Shown: positions 1-6,641 of the stretch, in pieces
Numbering within the stretch: position 1 is the first letter of the stretch
How the letters are laid out: every line of letters begins with the position of its first letter
From: Deltaproteobacteria bacterium
GTDB taxonomy: Bacteria; Myxococcota_A; UBA9042; DTJE01
Assembly (NCBI GenBank): GCA_016784945.1
Contig: JADHTP010000107.1
Span: 1-9,285 of the forward strand
Direction of reading: 5' to 3'
Length of the DNA stretch: 9,285 nucleotides
Made by a program: the position numbers and the translations under genes
Notes under the pieces: model-generated
What the model saw: only the letters and a program-made list of their open reading frames with translations
Databases searched by the model: none
Told to the model about the DNA's origin: nothing

Positions 1-772
1 TGATGTCTCCCGGAGCAAGGGAAATGGCCTGCGAGGCGTAGGAAACGATCTTCGCCACGCCTGACACCATGTCGGCCGTGGTGCCGTCCTGCTTGAGTTC
101 GTCGTTGACCCAGGTCCTGATGCGCAGGGTCTGGGGGTCGGTCAGTTCGTCCCGGGTGACCACCACCGGCCCGACGGGCCCGAAGGTGTCCAGACCCTTT
201 CCGCGGATCCACTGTTTGTCGCCTTTCTGCAGTTCCCGGGCCGTAACGTCGTTCATCACGGTGTAACCGAAGCAGCAGGACAGGGCCTCCTCTTCGGAAA
301 GTCCCCGTCCCCCACGGCCGATGACCACGGCCAGTTCACCCTCGTAATCCAGTTGACTGGTGATGGGCCAATCCACCACGGGCTCCTGGTTTCCCAGGAG
401 ACAGGAAGGCAACTTGGCAAAGAACATGGGATTTTCCGGCGGGGTGCGATCCTGTTCCCGGCAATGATCCAGGTAGTTGAGACCCACCGCGAGGATCTGC
501 CGGGCGTCTGGTATCACGGGCAGGAACCGGAAGGTGCCCGGCTCGAGCGTGGGCAATTGCGCCAGGTCCTTGTCCATGGCTGCGCCGGCCACGGCGTGCA
601 CCAGCTCGTTTCCCGATTCCCATGCATCGATGAGGTCCGTACCCAGGGGAAACGCCACCGGCGGAAACCCCTCGAACATCTCGGAGGCCAGGGCCCCCAG
701 GTCCACCAGCTTGCCGTCCCGTTCCACCACCGTCATGGCCCTGTCTTCGTTCTGTACCGTTGCGAATTTCAC
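1..772 (-). CDS. Fumarylacetoacetate hydrolase-family protein, 3' end outside the window
   Basis: A metal-dependent hydrolase, decarboxylase or isomerase of beta-diketo or 2-oxo acids in the FAH superfamily; the exact substrate cannot be read from sequence. The visible 257 residues begin with an N-terminal cap domain (KFATVQNEDRAMTVVERDGKLVDLG). AVGLNYLDHCRE follows with H103, then FFAKLPSCLLG. The metal site is E144 and E146 in DYEGELAVVIG and D175 in NDVTARELQ. The WIRGKGLDTFGPVGP loop matches the superfamily core. The frame is open to the window edge; members are usually 270-330 residues, so little is missing. The start is GTG at 772, supported by GGAG at 781-784, 8 bases upstream; the N-terminal residues match the family. 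It lies 28 bases after hemY and may be the last gene of the run. Aromatic-acid catabolism or oxaloacetate tautomerase activity are both possible. Confidence 0.94.
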   Translation of the reverse strand, partial: MKFATVQNEDRAMTVVERDGKLVDLGALASEMFEGFPPVAFPLGTDLIDAWESGNELVHAVAGAAMDKDLAQLPTLEPGTFRFLPVIPDARQILAVGLNYLDHCREQDRTPPENPMFFAKLPSCLLGNQEPVVDWPITSQLDYEGELAVVIGRGGRGLSEEEALSCCFGYTVMNDVTARELQKGDKQWIRGKGLDTFGPVGPVVVTRDELTDPQTLRIRTWVNDELKQDGTTADMVSGVAKIVSYASQAISLAPGDI

Positions 773-800
773 GTCGTGTTCTCCGTATGCTGTCTGCCGT

Positions 801-2222
801 CTATTCTTCCACCGCACTGTCGGGCTGCAGGTAGTCCAGAACACGCCCGGCGGTCTTGCGAGCCTCGCGGGCGCAGTCGTTCAGTGCGATTCCGTGGTAG
901 GCATTGTGGCACAGGAACAGGCCGGGCAGCGTCCCCAGGGCCCGGTCTATTCTATTCACCCGTTCCGGATGCCCCAGGGCGTACTGGGGAATGCCCCGGT
1001 CATAACGAATCACGCGAACCCGCGTCGGCGTGGCCCGGATTCCCATGAGGTCCTTCAACTGGTCCAGCACCGTGCGGGTCAGAACCTCGTCGTCGAGGCG
1101 CGCCAGTTCCGGGCGGCGGGCGCCTCCGATCATGGTGCGGAGAAGGACCTGCCCATCAGGTGCGCGGTCCGGAAACACCGAGGAATCCCACAGGGTGCCG
1201 AGGATCGGTCGATCCTCCACGTGGGGCACCAGGAAACCGAAGCCGTCGGGTTCTTCGCCCAGGTCCTGTGTGGCGAAGGCGGTGGCCAGCACTGTTACGG
1301 GGGCGTAGAAAACCTGGTTCAGATCTTCGGCCAGGGTTGCGTCATGGTCCCCGAGGAGTTCTCCGGCCACCCAGGCGGGGCAGGACAGCACCACGGCATC
1401 GGCCCCGTGGCGTGTCTCCTGGCCGTCTCCCTGATCGGCCCGGACTTCGTAGCCCGACGTGCCCCGTTCAAGGCCCACGGCACGGGCGCCCAGGATGAGG
1501 TTCGATCCCAGTTCCTGCTGCAGCCGGTCGATCAGGGACTGAACCCCGGATTTGAAGGAGGTGAGTGTGCCGCCGGGACCCGCCCCGGTGGGGCCTTTTT
1601 GACCTGCCTTTTTCCGTTCCCTGGAAATGCCCCGCATGGCCTTGAACAGTCCGCCGTACTGTGTCTCCAGTTCGTTGATCCGGGGAAAGGCCGCCCGCAG
1701 GCTCAGGTTGCCCGGGTCGCCGGCGTAGATGCCCGAGACCATGGGGTCGATGAGGTAGTCCCTGGCCTCGGGACCCAGGCGACGGGCCGCGAAGGCGGCC
1801 ACGGATTCGTCCCCTTGAGGCGCCGGCTTCGCGAAAGGTTCTCCGAGCACGCGGATCTTGCCTTTCCATGTCAATATCCGGGATTTGAGAAAGGCAGGGG
1901 GCGATTCCGGCAGGCGCTCGAGGCGCCCGCGCCGGCACACGAACCGTTTACGGGCCAGTTCCGATGCCGGGAGAAGCTTCTCACTGGCGCCCAGGTCCTT
2001 CACGAGGTCCAGGGTGTCGGGCTTGTTGTCCAGGAATCCGTTGGGGCCGTGCTCGATGACGAACCCGTCGGACCGGTCGCTCCACATCTTGCCGCCCGCA
2101 CGTGCTTCGGCCTCCAGCACCGTGACGGACAGGGGACGGCCGGTGGCGGCGGCGCCCAACCGGGCCAGGAAGGCCGTGGCAAGGCCCGATATCCCAGCCC
2201 CGATGACGACCAGTCGTTCCAT
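801..2222 (-). CDS. hemY: HemY-type protoporphyrinogen/coproporphyrinogen oxidase
   Basis: An oxygen-dependent FAD enzyme that oxidises protoporphyrinogen IX to protoporphyrin IX, or coproporphyrinogen III to coproporphyrin III if the organism uses the coproporphyrin heme pathway (then cgoX; also named hemG in some databases). The 473-residue length is typical. The N-terminus RLVVIGAGISGLATAF is the FAD dinucleotide-binding motif (G8, G10, G13). EHGPNGFLDNKPDTLDLV at about 57-74, then GIYAGDPGNLSLRAAFPRI and ELETQYGGLFKAM mid-protein, are family signatures. The C-terminal HNAYHGIALNDCAREARKTA closes the FAD site. No transmembrane helix is evident. The ATG has no clear Shine-Dalgarno, but homology of the first residues and the lack of upstream in-frame starts support it. 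The 64 bases before it hold a possible promoter. Which porphyrinogen is used cannot be decided here, because no hemH or hemE gene is visible. Confidence 0.95.
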   Translation of the reverse strand: MERLVVIGAGISGLATAFLARLGAAATGRPLSVTVLEAEARAGGKMWSDRSDGFVIEHGPNGFLDNKPDTLDLVKDLGASEKLLPASELARKRFVCRRGRLERLPESPPAFLKSRILTWKGKIRVLGEPFAKPAPQGDESVAAFAARRLGPEARDYLIDPMVSGIYAGDPGNLSLRAAFPRINELETQYGGLFKAMRGISRERKKAGQKGPTGAGPGGTLTSFKSGVQSLIDRLQQELGSNLILGARAVGLERGTSGYEVRADQGDGQETRHGADAVVLSCPAWVAGELLGDHDATLAEDLNQVFYAPVTVLATAFATQDLGEEPDGFGFLVPHVEDRPILGTLWDSSVFPDRAPDGQVLLRTMIGGARRPELARLDDEVLTRTVLDQLKDLMGIRATPTRVRVIRYDRGIPQYALGHPERVNRIDRALGTLPGLFLCHNAYHGIALNDCAREARKTAGRVLDYLQPDSAVEE

Positions 2223-2248
2223 GAAACCGCGTCGTTTCAGCCCAGTGG

Positions 2249-2277
2249 ACTTTAGGATAACGCCTTGAAGGATGCAA
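2249..2277 (-). promoter_or_regulatory. Possible sigma-70-like promoter before hemY
   Basis: TTGCAT (2277-2272) and TAAAGT (2254-2249) are 17 bases apart in the 64-base gap between queE and hemY, the longest gap in the window. The -35 half matches TTG only and the -10 half matches four of six positions. Transcription from here would leave a leader of about 20 bases with no clear Shine-Dalgarno. It is a candidate only; no terminator hairpin follows queE, so read-through is also possible. Confidence 0.25.
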
Positions 2278-2286
2278 CCGGGGGAC

Positions 2287-2958
2287 CTACCGCGTCGTGT
2301 CCGATCCCCAGATGAACTTGTGCCACTGCAGGTTGAGCCGCAAGGGAAGGCCGGACTCTCTCATCCACTCCACGAGGGTCGCGGGATCCAGTTCCCCCCA
2401 GGCAGGGCCCACGAGGACGGCGTGAACCTTCTGGAAAAGTCCCGCGTGCCGGGCCCAGTCCGTTGCCCACTGGAACTCCGCCCGGTTGCGGACCACGAAC
2501 TTCACCTCGTCGCCACGGCCCAGGTAACTCAGGTTGTGGTCAAGAAAATGGGGAGGGGGGCGATGCTCGTCCACGTCGCCTGGCGCAGTCCCGTGGGACC
2601 AGGGGGTCTTCACGTCCACCACCTTGAAAACGGCTTCGGGGACCCGGTCCATGGGGAGGGAGCCGTTGGTCATGAGAACGGTCGTCCGATCGGCTGTCAG
2701 CAGGGCTTCCAGCAGGTCCGGCGTATCGGCCTGGAAAAGGGGCTCGCCTCCCGTGACGCAGACCTGCCCGATTCCCGGCGCCAGCGCCCGTTCGAGGACG
2801 TCCTCCGCGGTCATGTCCATCCCACCGTCACGGGCGTGGCGTGTGTCGCACCAGTGACAATCCAGGTTGCACCCGGCCAGACGGACGAAGACCGTGGGTT
2901 CACCACAGCGGGTCGACTCGCCCTGGATGCTCTCGAAGATCTCGGATACGAGCATCAT
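2287..2958 (-). CDS. queE: 7-carboxy-7-deazaguanine synthase (radical SAM)
   Basis: Converts 6-carboxy-tetrahydropterin to 7-carboxy-7-deazaguanine, a step toward the tRNA base queuosine and other deazapurines. The 223-residue protein starts with SEIFESIQGEST, the QueE substrate/cofactor loop. Its radical SAM cluster motif is C30-N-L-D-C34-H-W-C37, followed by D-T. TGGEP (69-73) is the SAM-binding motif, and the end RLNLQWHKFIWG matches the family's C-terminal signature. The length is normal. Two ATGs are adjacent (2958 and 2955); the first overlaps the preceding gene's stop as ATGA, and GGAAG lies a few bases upstream. No queC, queD or queF is in the window, so queE is separated from the rest of its pathway. 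The link to the sigma/anti-sigma genes is probably positional, through a shared transcript. Confidence 0.95.
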   Translation of the reverse strand: MMLVSEIFESIQGESTRCGEPTVFVRLAGCNLDCHWCDTRHARDGGMDMTAEDVLERALAPGIGQVCVTGGEPLFQADTPDLLEALLTADRTTVLMTNGSLPMDRVPEAVFKVVDVKTPWSHGTAPGDVDEHRPPPHFLDHNLSYLGRGDEVKFVVRNRAEFQWATDWARHAGLFQKVHAVLVGPAWGELDPATLVEWMRESGLPLRLNLQWHKFIWGSDTTR

Positions 2959-4271
2959 TTTTCGGCTTCCGCATCCAGTTCCATCATCATTTCCGCCCCA
3001 CGCGCGGCCCCCCCCGGGAGTCGGGACAGGCGTTCAAGGAACTGCCTGGCCGTGTCCGTACGGCCCAGTTTCCGGGCCGTATCCGCCGCCTCGTACAAGG
3101 CATCGCGCAGGTCCTGTCCTTCCAGATCGCCAGCAAGGGCCCGTTGATAGGCTGTCAGGGCCAATGCCAGGTCACCCCGGGCCCTCCTCTTTCTGGCCTC
3201 CAGCAGTGCGGCCCTTGTGCGGAGTTCATCGCCATCCGACCGATCTTCGTCCATCGACTCCGCGGCCGGCGGGGCGGCTGTCTCCAGGGACAACTTGCGA
3301 GCCTTGCGCTCCCGTGTGTGCTCGGCGGCCTTTCTGCCGGATACGGGGCCGCGCGTCAGGAGTCCGCCGTCAGCCGCGGACGGACGCCGATCCCCGGACG
3401 GGGTCGGAGCCTCTGCAAAGCCCGATGCCACCGCCGGCGTTGAATCGGGAGCCGGCGGCACGGCTGCCCGGCCGGATCCGACGGTTCCGCCGCCACCTTT
3501 GCCGGAAGTCTTGATTCCCAGGTTGTAAACAGATTCCGGCGCCTTGTGGGAGTCGCCTCCTGCTTCGCCTGATGCGACACCCTGACGAGCCATGTCGACC
3601 ACGGCCACGGGACCTGCCGGCCGGCGGTACGATGATGGCTTTCTGGAACGATGCCGTTTCGGGCGGGCTTTTCCTGCCTTCGAGGGAGCCTTGGCCAATG
3701 GTTTGTGGAACACCGCCCGCGCTTCAGCTGGACCATCCTGAGCCCGAGACCCGTCGGTCGCCAGGTCGGCCGTTGAAACCGTCGCGGCCGTGGCTTCGGT
3801 TTTGGCCTCAGCCTCTTCCGCAGGTTTCGTTTTCTTCGGGGTGGGGGTTGCCGGCGCGACATCACCCCGTGCAGCGGCCCGTTCGTTCTTTTCGAGGCGC
3901 GTGATGCGATCGTCCAGGCCGGTTTCCAGGATGAGATGGAGCCCGACGCCCAGGGACACGAGGACCACCAGGGCCCCGGAGAAGGCCGGGGACAGGAAGA
4001 AACGTTCGATCATGGTCCGGATATCCAGTTCCTGTCCCTCGTGGACTGCGATCTTGCGGCGAGCGGCCCGGATCAGGGCCTTGCGCACATCCTGGGGAAG
4101 GTGCACGGGCTCCAGATCGGCCGTAACCCGGCGCACCTCGGTGATGGACTCCACCTCCGCCCGCAGTTCGGCGTCGTCCCGGAGGAGGTCCTCGAACTCC
4201 CGCCGGCTGTCCTCCGACATCTCGCCGTAGACGTAGTCCAGAACCCGCTTGCTGGCCTCTTCCCTGGTCAT
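2955..4271 (-). CDS. Putative membrane-bound anti-sigma factor with helical-repeat C-terminus
   Basis: Probably binds and holds the ECF sigma factor encoded just upstream, with which it overlaps by ATGA. The 438-residue protein has a helical cytoplasmic N-terminus (about 1-92). LDYVYGEMSEDSRREFEDLL resembles the start of anti-sigma domains, where helices follow a Y-x-x-GE(L/M) motif. The whole protein has no cysteine, so it lacks the zinc-binding site of the classical ZAS type. One transmembrane helix lies at about 97-116. Beyond it, residues 125-355 are low-complexity, rich in Ala, Pro, Lys, Arg and Gly, including a basic patch (about 199-217) and a glycine run (about 258-267). Residues about 358-420 form helices like one or two TPR units (ARGDLALALTAYQRAL, then ALYEAADTARKLGRTDTARQFLERL). 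AAGGA at 4278-4282 supports the start. The stop overlaps queE as ATGA. The function is inferred from position and topology; a divergent RsgI-like or scaffold protein is an alternative. Confidence 0.8.
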   Translation of the reverse strand: MTREEASKRVLDYVYGEMSEDSRREFEDLLRDDAELRAEVESITEVRRVTADLEPVHLPQDVRKALIRAARRKIAVHEGQELDIRTMIERFFLSPAFSGALVVLVSLGVGLHLILETGLDDRITRLEKNERAAARGDVAPATPTPKKTKPAEEAEAKTEATAATVSTADLATDGSRAQDGPAEARAVFHKPLAKAPSKAGKARPKRHRSRKPSSYRRPAGPVAVVDMARQGVASGEAGGDSHKAPESVYNLGIKTSGKGGGGTVGSGRAAVPPAPDSTPAVASGFAEAPTPSGDRRPSAADGGLLTRGPVSGRKAAEHTRERKARKLSLETAAPPAAESMDEDRSDGDELRTRAALLEARKRRARGDLALALTAYQRALAGDLEGQDLRDALYEAADTARKLGRTDTARQFLERLSRLPGGAARGAEMMMELDAEAEK

Positions 4272-4909
4272 CTTTCTTCCTTGAAGGCGGTCAGTGTCCT
4301 GCGAAGACTGACCACCGCGTAGTGCATCCGGCTCTTGACCGTGTTCTCGTTCACGCTCAGGACCTCGGCAATCTGGCCGAACTTCAGTCCCTCCACCTCC
4401 CGCATGAGGAATACCTCGCGCTGTTCCACGGGCAGCCCCGCAAGACCCTCCTTGATGGCCTGGGACAGCTCCCCGGAGAGGATCCGGTGCTCACCGTCGG
4501 GCTCACGACCTGGCACGGTTTCGGACAGGGGCCGGTCGTCGGGATCGTGGCCCTGGTCCAGGGAGGCCGCGTGGGTGTCCGGCCGTGCGGCCCTCGCACG
4601 CATCACGTCCACGCAGAGGTTCCTCACGATCCGGAAGAGGAACGTGGTGAAGGAACTGTCCCCCCGGAACCTGCGGGCGGCCGAGATCACCCGCATGAAC
4701 ACGTCCTGGGTCAAATCGGTGGCCAGTTCGCGGTCCCCGAAGAACCTGGTCAGGTAGCCGAGCACCTTGTCTCCATGGCGATCCAGGAGCAGCCGGAAGG
4801 CGCGCTCCTCACCCTGGGCAAAACGGTGGTAGAGCTCTTCATCGCTCAACCCCTCATGGATTGAGACGGGTTTCGAGGCTCTTCGTTTTAACAGCAGGCT
4901 CAGGAACAA
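4268..4909 (-). CDS. ECF-type (sigma-70 family) RNA polymerase sigma factor
   Basis: Directs RNA polymerase to a dedicated set of promoters. The 213-residue protein has sigma region 2 at about 30-104: DLTQDVFMRV (65-74) for core binding, then FTTFLFRIVRNLCVDVMR (87-104) for -10 recognition. A variable Asp/Pro-rich linker follows (about 110-140). Region 4 (about 145-205) has LPVEQREVFLMREVEGL and the helix-turn-helix LKFGQIAEVLSVNENTVKSR for -35 recognition. There is no region 1.1 or 3, as expected for an ECF factor. The start is TTG: no in-frame ATG occurs until inside region 2, and GAGGG at 4917-4921 lies 7 bases upstream. The stop overlaps the next gene's start as ATGA, the common sigma/anti-sigma arrangement. 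I cannot assign an ECF subgroup or its promoter motif from sequence alone. Confidence 0.95.
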   Translation of the reverse strand: MFLSLLLKRRASKPVSIHEGLSDEELYHRFAQGEERAFRLLLDRHGDKVLGYLTRFFGDRELATDLTQDVFMRVISAARRFRGDSSFTTFLFRIVRNLCVDVMRARAARPDTHAASLDQGHDPDDRPLSETVPGREPDGEHRILSGELSQAIKEGLAGLPVEQREVFLMREVEGLKFGQIAEVLSVNENTVKSRMHYAVVSLRRTLTAFKEER

Positions 4910-4912
4910 GTC

Positions 4913-4920
4913 GGATCCCT
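4913..4920. repeat. Direct repeat ggatccct, copy at the 3' end of the lipoprotein gene
   Basis: The 8-base string ggatccct (+ strand) occurs here and again at 6634-6641, in the same orientation, directly bracketing the lipoprotein coding region. On the coding strand both copies are part of a stop-codon-plus-Shine-Dalgarno junction (TGA followed by GGGATCC). It may be chance, because the GGGA part is expected in a ribosome site. Confidence 0.5.
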
Positions 4921-4921
4921 C
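4917..4921 (-). promoter_or_regulatory. Shine-Dalgarno supporting the TTG start of the sigma factor
   Basis: GAGGG overlaps the lipoprotein stop codon (TGA at 4922-4920) and lies 7 bases before the TTG at 4909. It is the main reason for choosing this rare start, since no in-frame ATG exists until well inside the sigma-2 domain. Confidence 0.7.
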
Positions 4922-6632
4922 AATATTCGAGGGTCAATTCGCTGTATTTGCCGGTGCCGCCGATGAGTGGCTCCAGCAGCATGTACTTGAAGGTGCAGGA
5001 CTCGCCATCGGAGTTCTCGAAAGGCAGGACCTCACCAGTGCCGTCGAAGCGGATGGTCGTGGAGTCCGGTTTTTCGATAACATCGGTGATCCTGGCGTTT
5101 CCGTAGAGGGTCAGTTCCGGGAATTCCTTCTTCAGGCCGCCCTGGAACACGAAAAAGAAGTGGGCGCCCTTGCGGATCTCGCCCAGAACCCCGAGCATCT
5201 CCATGTGCAGGGTGACGCTCAGGTCCACTTCGTGGTCCCGGCTACCCCGGAACACGGGACCGTCCAGGACCAGGTCGCTCACCCAGGGATTGCCCTCGCG
5301 TTCGTCCAGTGCGGTTTCCTTTCCACTGCCCTGTACACACCAGGGACGGAGGATGATGAAGGGATTGATGACCCCTGTCTTGGGCACCCGGTCCCCCCAG
5401 AAGTTCTCCCGGGCCGGGGCCAGTCTGAATTCCTCGTCCGACTCCGGGGTGAAGGCAAGCCGGGCCTCGGAGCCCCAGGACTTGAGCAGGAAGTTGGCCC
5501 TCTCCCGCGCTTCGCCCGATGTCTGGCCGTTGCCCAGGCGATCAAGGAACTCCCGGGATGCGGCCTGAAGGAGTTCGGGGCGGGCCTGATGCAGGAAACC
5601 GGCCACCACCTTGCCGGGGAATGTCATGTGGGTGTACATGGATTCGTGGTTGTTGATCATGCCGTCGGTCTCGTCGCCCAGGGACTCGGCTCCCATCAGG
5701 AGCACCACGCCAGGCCCGGACAGCGGGGCCTTTTTCAGGGCGTTCCTCAGGCTCTGTGCCGATACCCAGTCGAATCCATAGAGGCCGTTCTGGACCTCGA
5801 TCCCCAGTGTCCTGTGCCATCGGTCCGAGGCGTCTTCCGAATCCCGGTACAGTTGTCGCAGGGACTGGGATGCCACCACCAGGACCTCGTGGGGGTAGGA
5901 CGACGACAGGTAGGTCTCCAGGGCGGGCCATGTCAGGTAGTCGTCCGAAACCACCTCGGTGAACAGGTTGCTCGACGCCAGATCGCCGGCCAGGGACGAG
6001 CCCTGGACTCCGAAGGCGTCGCCGAACTGATGGGCCACCACGAGGCGCCGCCGGCCCAGGTCGATCCCCGATGGGTCCACTACGGCCCCCTGGACCAGGG
6101 GCGTGGCGAGGAAGGTTCCTTCCTCCGGGTCCTGTTTCAGGGTCTGGCGTACCAGGTAGGGGATCGCCACGGTACGCAGGGTCAAAGGCCCGCCGGCGCC
6201 GTCGGTCCAGGTCATGGATTCCCCTGACAGGCCCGCCACGGCACCCACGCAGTCGCCGGAGGCGCAGTGCTGGACAACCGCCCGTTGCTCGCCTTCCTTG
6301 TTCCGGTAGGTCCCGAAATCCAGCCGTACGCCGTCTTCGTCTTCCAGTCGTCCCGAAGTGACGTACTGGTCGAAGCCCTGTCCGGCCAACTGGTCACGAA
6401 GGCCCGCCAGCTCTGCGGAACCGGCGACCCACTGGTCGAATTCCGCCTCGGTCCATTGCTCCTGAACGTTCGACATGGAGGCTGTCGGTGGTTCCGGGGC
6501 CACGAATCCGTCGAGGCTTTCAACCCCTGCACCGGATCCGCACGCCGCCAGCGTCATCAACCACGCGGTTCCCAGTATGACTGGTAGCCGCCGGATGTTG
6601 GATATCCCGTAGCCATGTGATTTCTGATTCAT
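4920..6632 (-). CDS. Lipoprotein of unknown function with a possible degenerate CHAT/caspase-like domain
   Basis: I do not recognise a named family. The 570-residue protein has a lipoprotein signal peptide: R14 and R15, a hydrophobic stretch at about 16-30, and lipobox L-A-A-C with C31 as the lipidated residue. Residue +2 is Gly, so outer-membrane sorting is plausible. A Glu/Gln/Trp-rich helical segment follows (about 55-90), then a beta-rich region with an HCASGDC pair (C123, C128). Residues about 200-385 look like an alpha/beta domain. Strand HEVLVVASQS (248-257) and strand GVVLLMGAESLGDE (308-321) resemble the two catalytic strands of CHAT/clan CD peptidases. The later FPGKVVAGF...GQTSGEARERANFLL part (about 338-383) matches the end of such domains. 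The expected His and Cys read Q256 and A315, so it is probably not a protease. A beta-rich C-terminal part follows (about 385-570). The ATG has AAGGG just upstream. The gene sits 9 bases after ribE and 10 before the sigma factor gene, which suggests shared transcription and a link to the sigma system. The fold assignment is by eye only. Confidence 0.88.
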   Translation of the reverse strand: MNQKSHGYGISNIRRLPVILGTAWLMTLAACGSGAGVESLDGFVAPEPPTASMSNVQEQWTEAEFDQWVAGSAELAGLRDQLAGQGFDQYVTSGRLEDEDGVRLDFGTYRNKEGEQRAVVQHCASGDCVGAVAGLSGESMTWTDGAGGPLTLRTVAIPYLVRQTLKQDPEEGTFLATPLVQGAVVDPSGIDLGRRRLVVAHQFGDAFGVQGSSLAGDLASSNLFTEVVSDDYLTWPALETYLSSSYPHEVLVVASQSLRQLYRDSEDASDRWHRTLGIEVQNGLYGFDWVSAQSLRNALKKAPLSGPGVVLLMGAESLGDETDGMINNHESMYTHMTFPGKVVAGFLHQARPELLQAASREFLDRLGNGQTSGEARERANFLLKSWGSEARLAFTPESDEEFRLAPARENFWGDRVPKTGVINPFIILRPWCVQGSGKETALDEREGNPWVSDLVLDGPVFRGSRDHEVDLSVTLHMEMLGVLGEIRKGAHFFFVFQGGLKKEFPELTLYGNARITDVIEKPDSTTIRFDGTGEVLPFENSDGESCTFKYMLLEPLIGGTGKYSELTLEY

Positions 6633-6633
6633 T

Positions 6634-6641
6634 GGATCCCT
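6634..6641. repeat. Direct repeat ggatccct, copy at the 5' end of the lipoprotein gene
   Basis: This is the second copy of the 8-base string at 4913-4920. It lies in the 9-base gap between the ribE stop and the lipoprotein ATG and supplies that gene's ribosome site (AAGGG on the minus strand). Confidence 0.5.

Noticed and set aside
477..2255. A 592-codon open frame on the + strand, opposite hemY
   Set aside because: Its translation has no recognisable domain and runs exactly antisense to a clear HemY gene. Long antisense frames are expected in GC-rich coding DNA, where stop codons are rare.
2261..2272. Short inverted repeat ccttgaagg after queE as a terminator
   Set aside because: The stem is only four pairs with a one-base loop and no U-run follows on the minus strand, so it cannot act as an intrinsic terminator.
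2272..3147. A 291-codon open frame on the + strand across queE and the end of the anti-sigma gene
   Set aside because: It is antisense to queE, which is certain from its radical SAM motif, and the translation shows no family features.
5160..6227. A 355-codon open frame on the + strand, opposite the lipoprotein gene
   Set aside because: The minus-strand frame has a lipoprotein signal peptide, a ribosome site and operon spacing. The + frame has none of these and is low-complexity antisense sequence.
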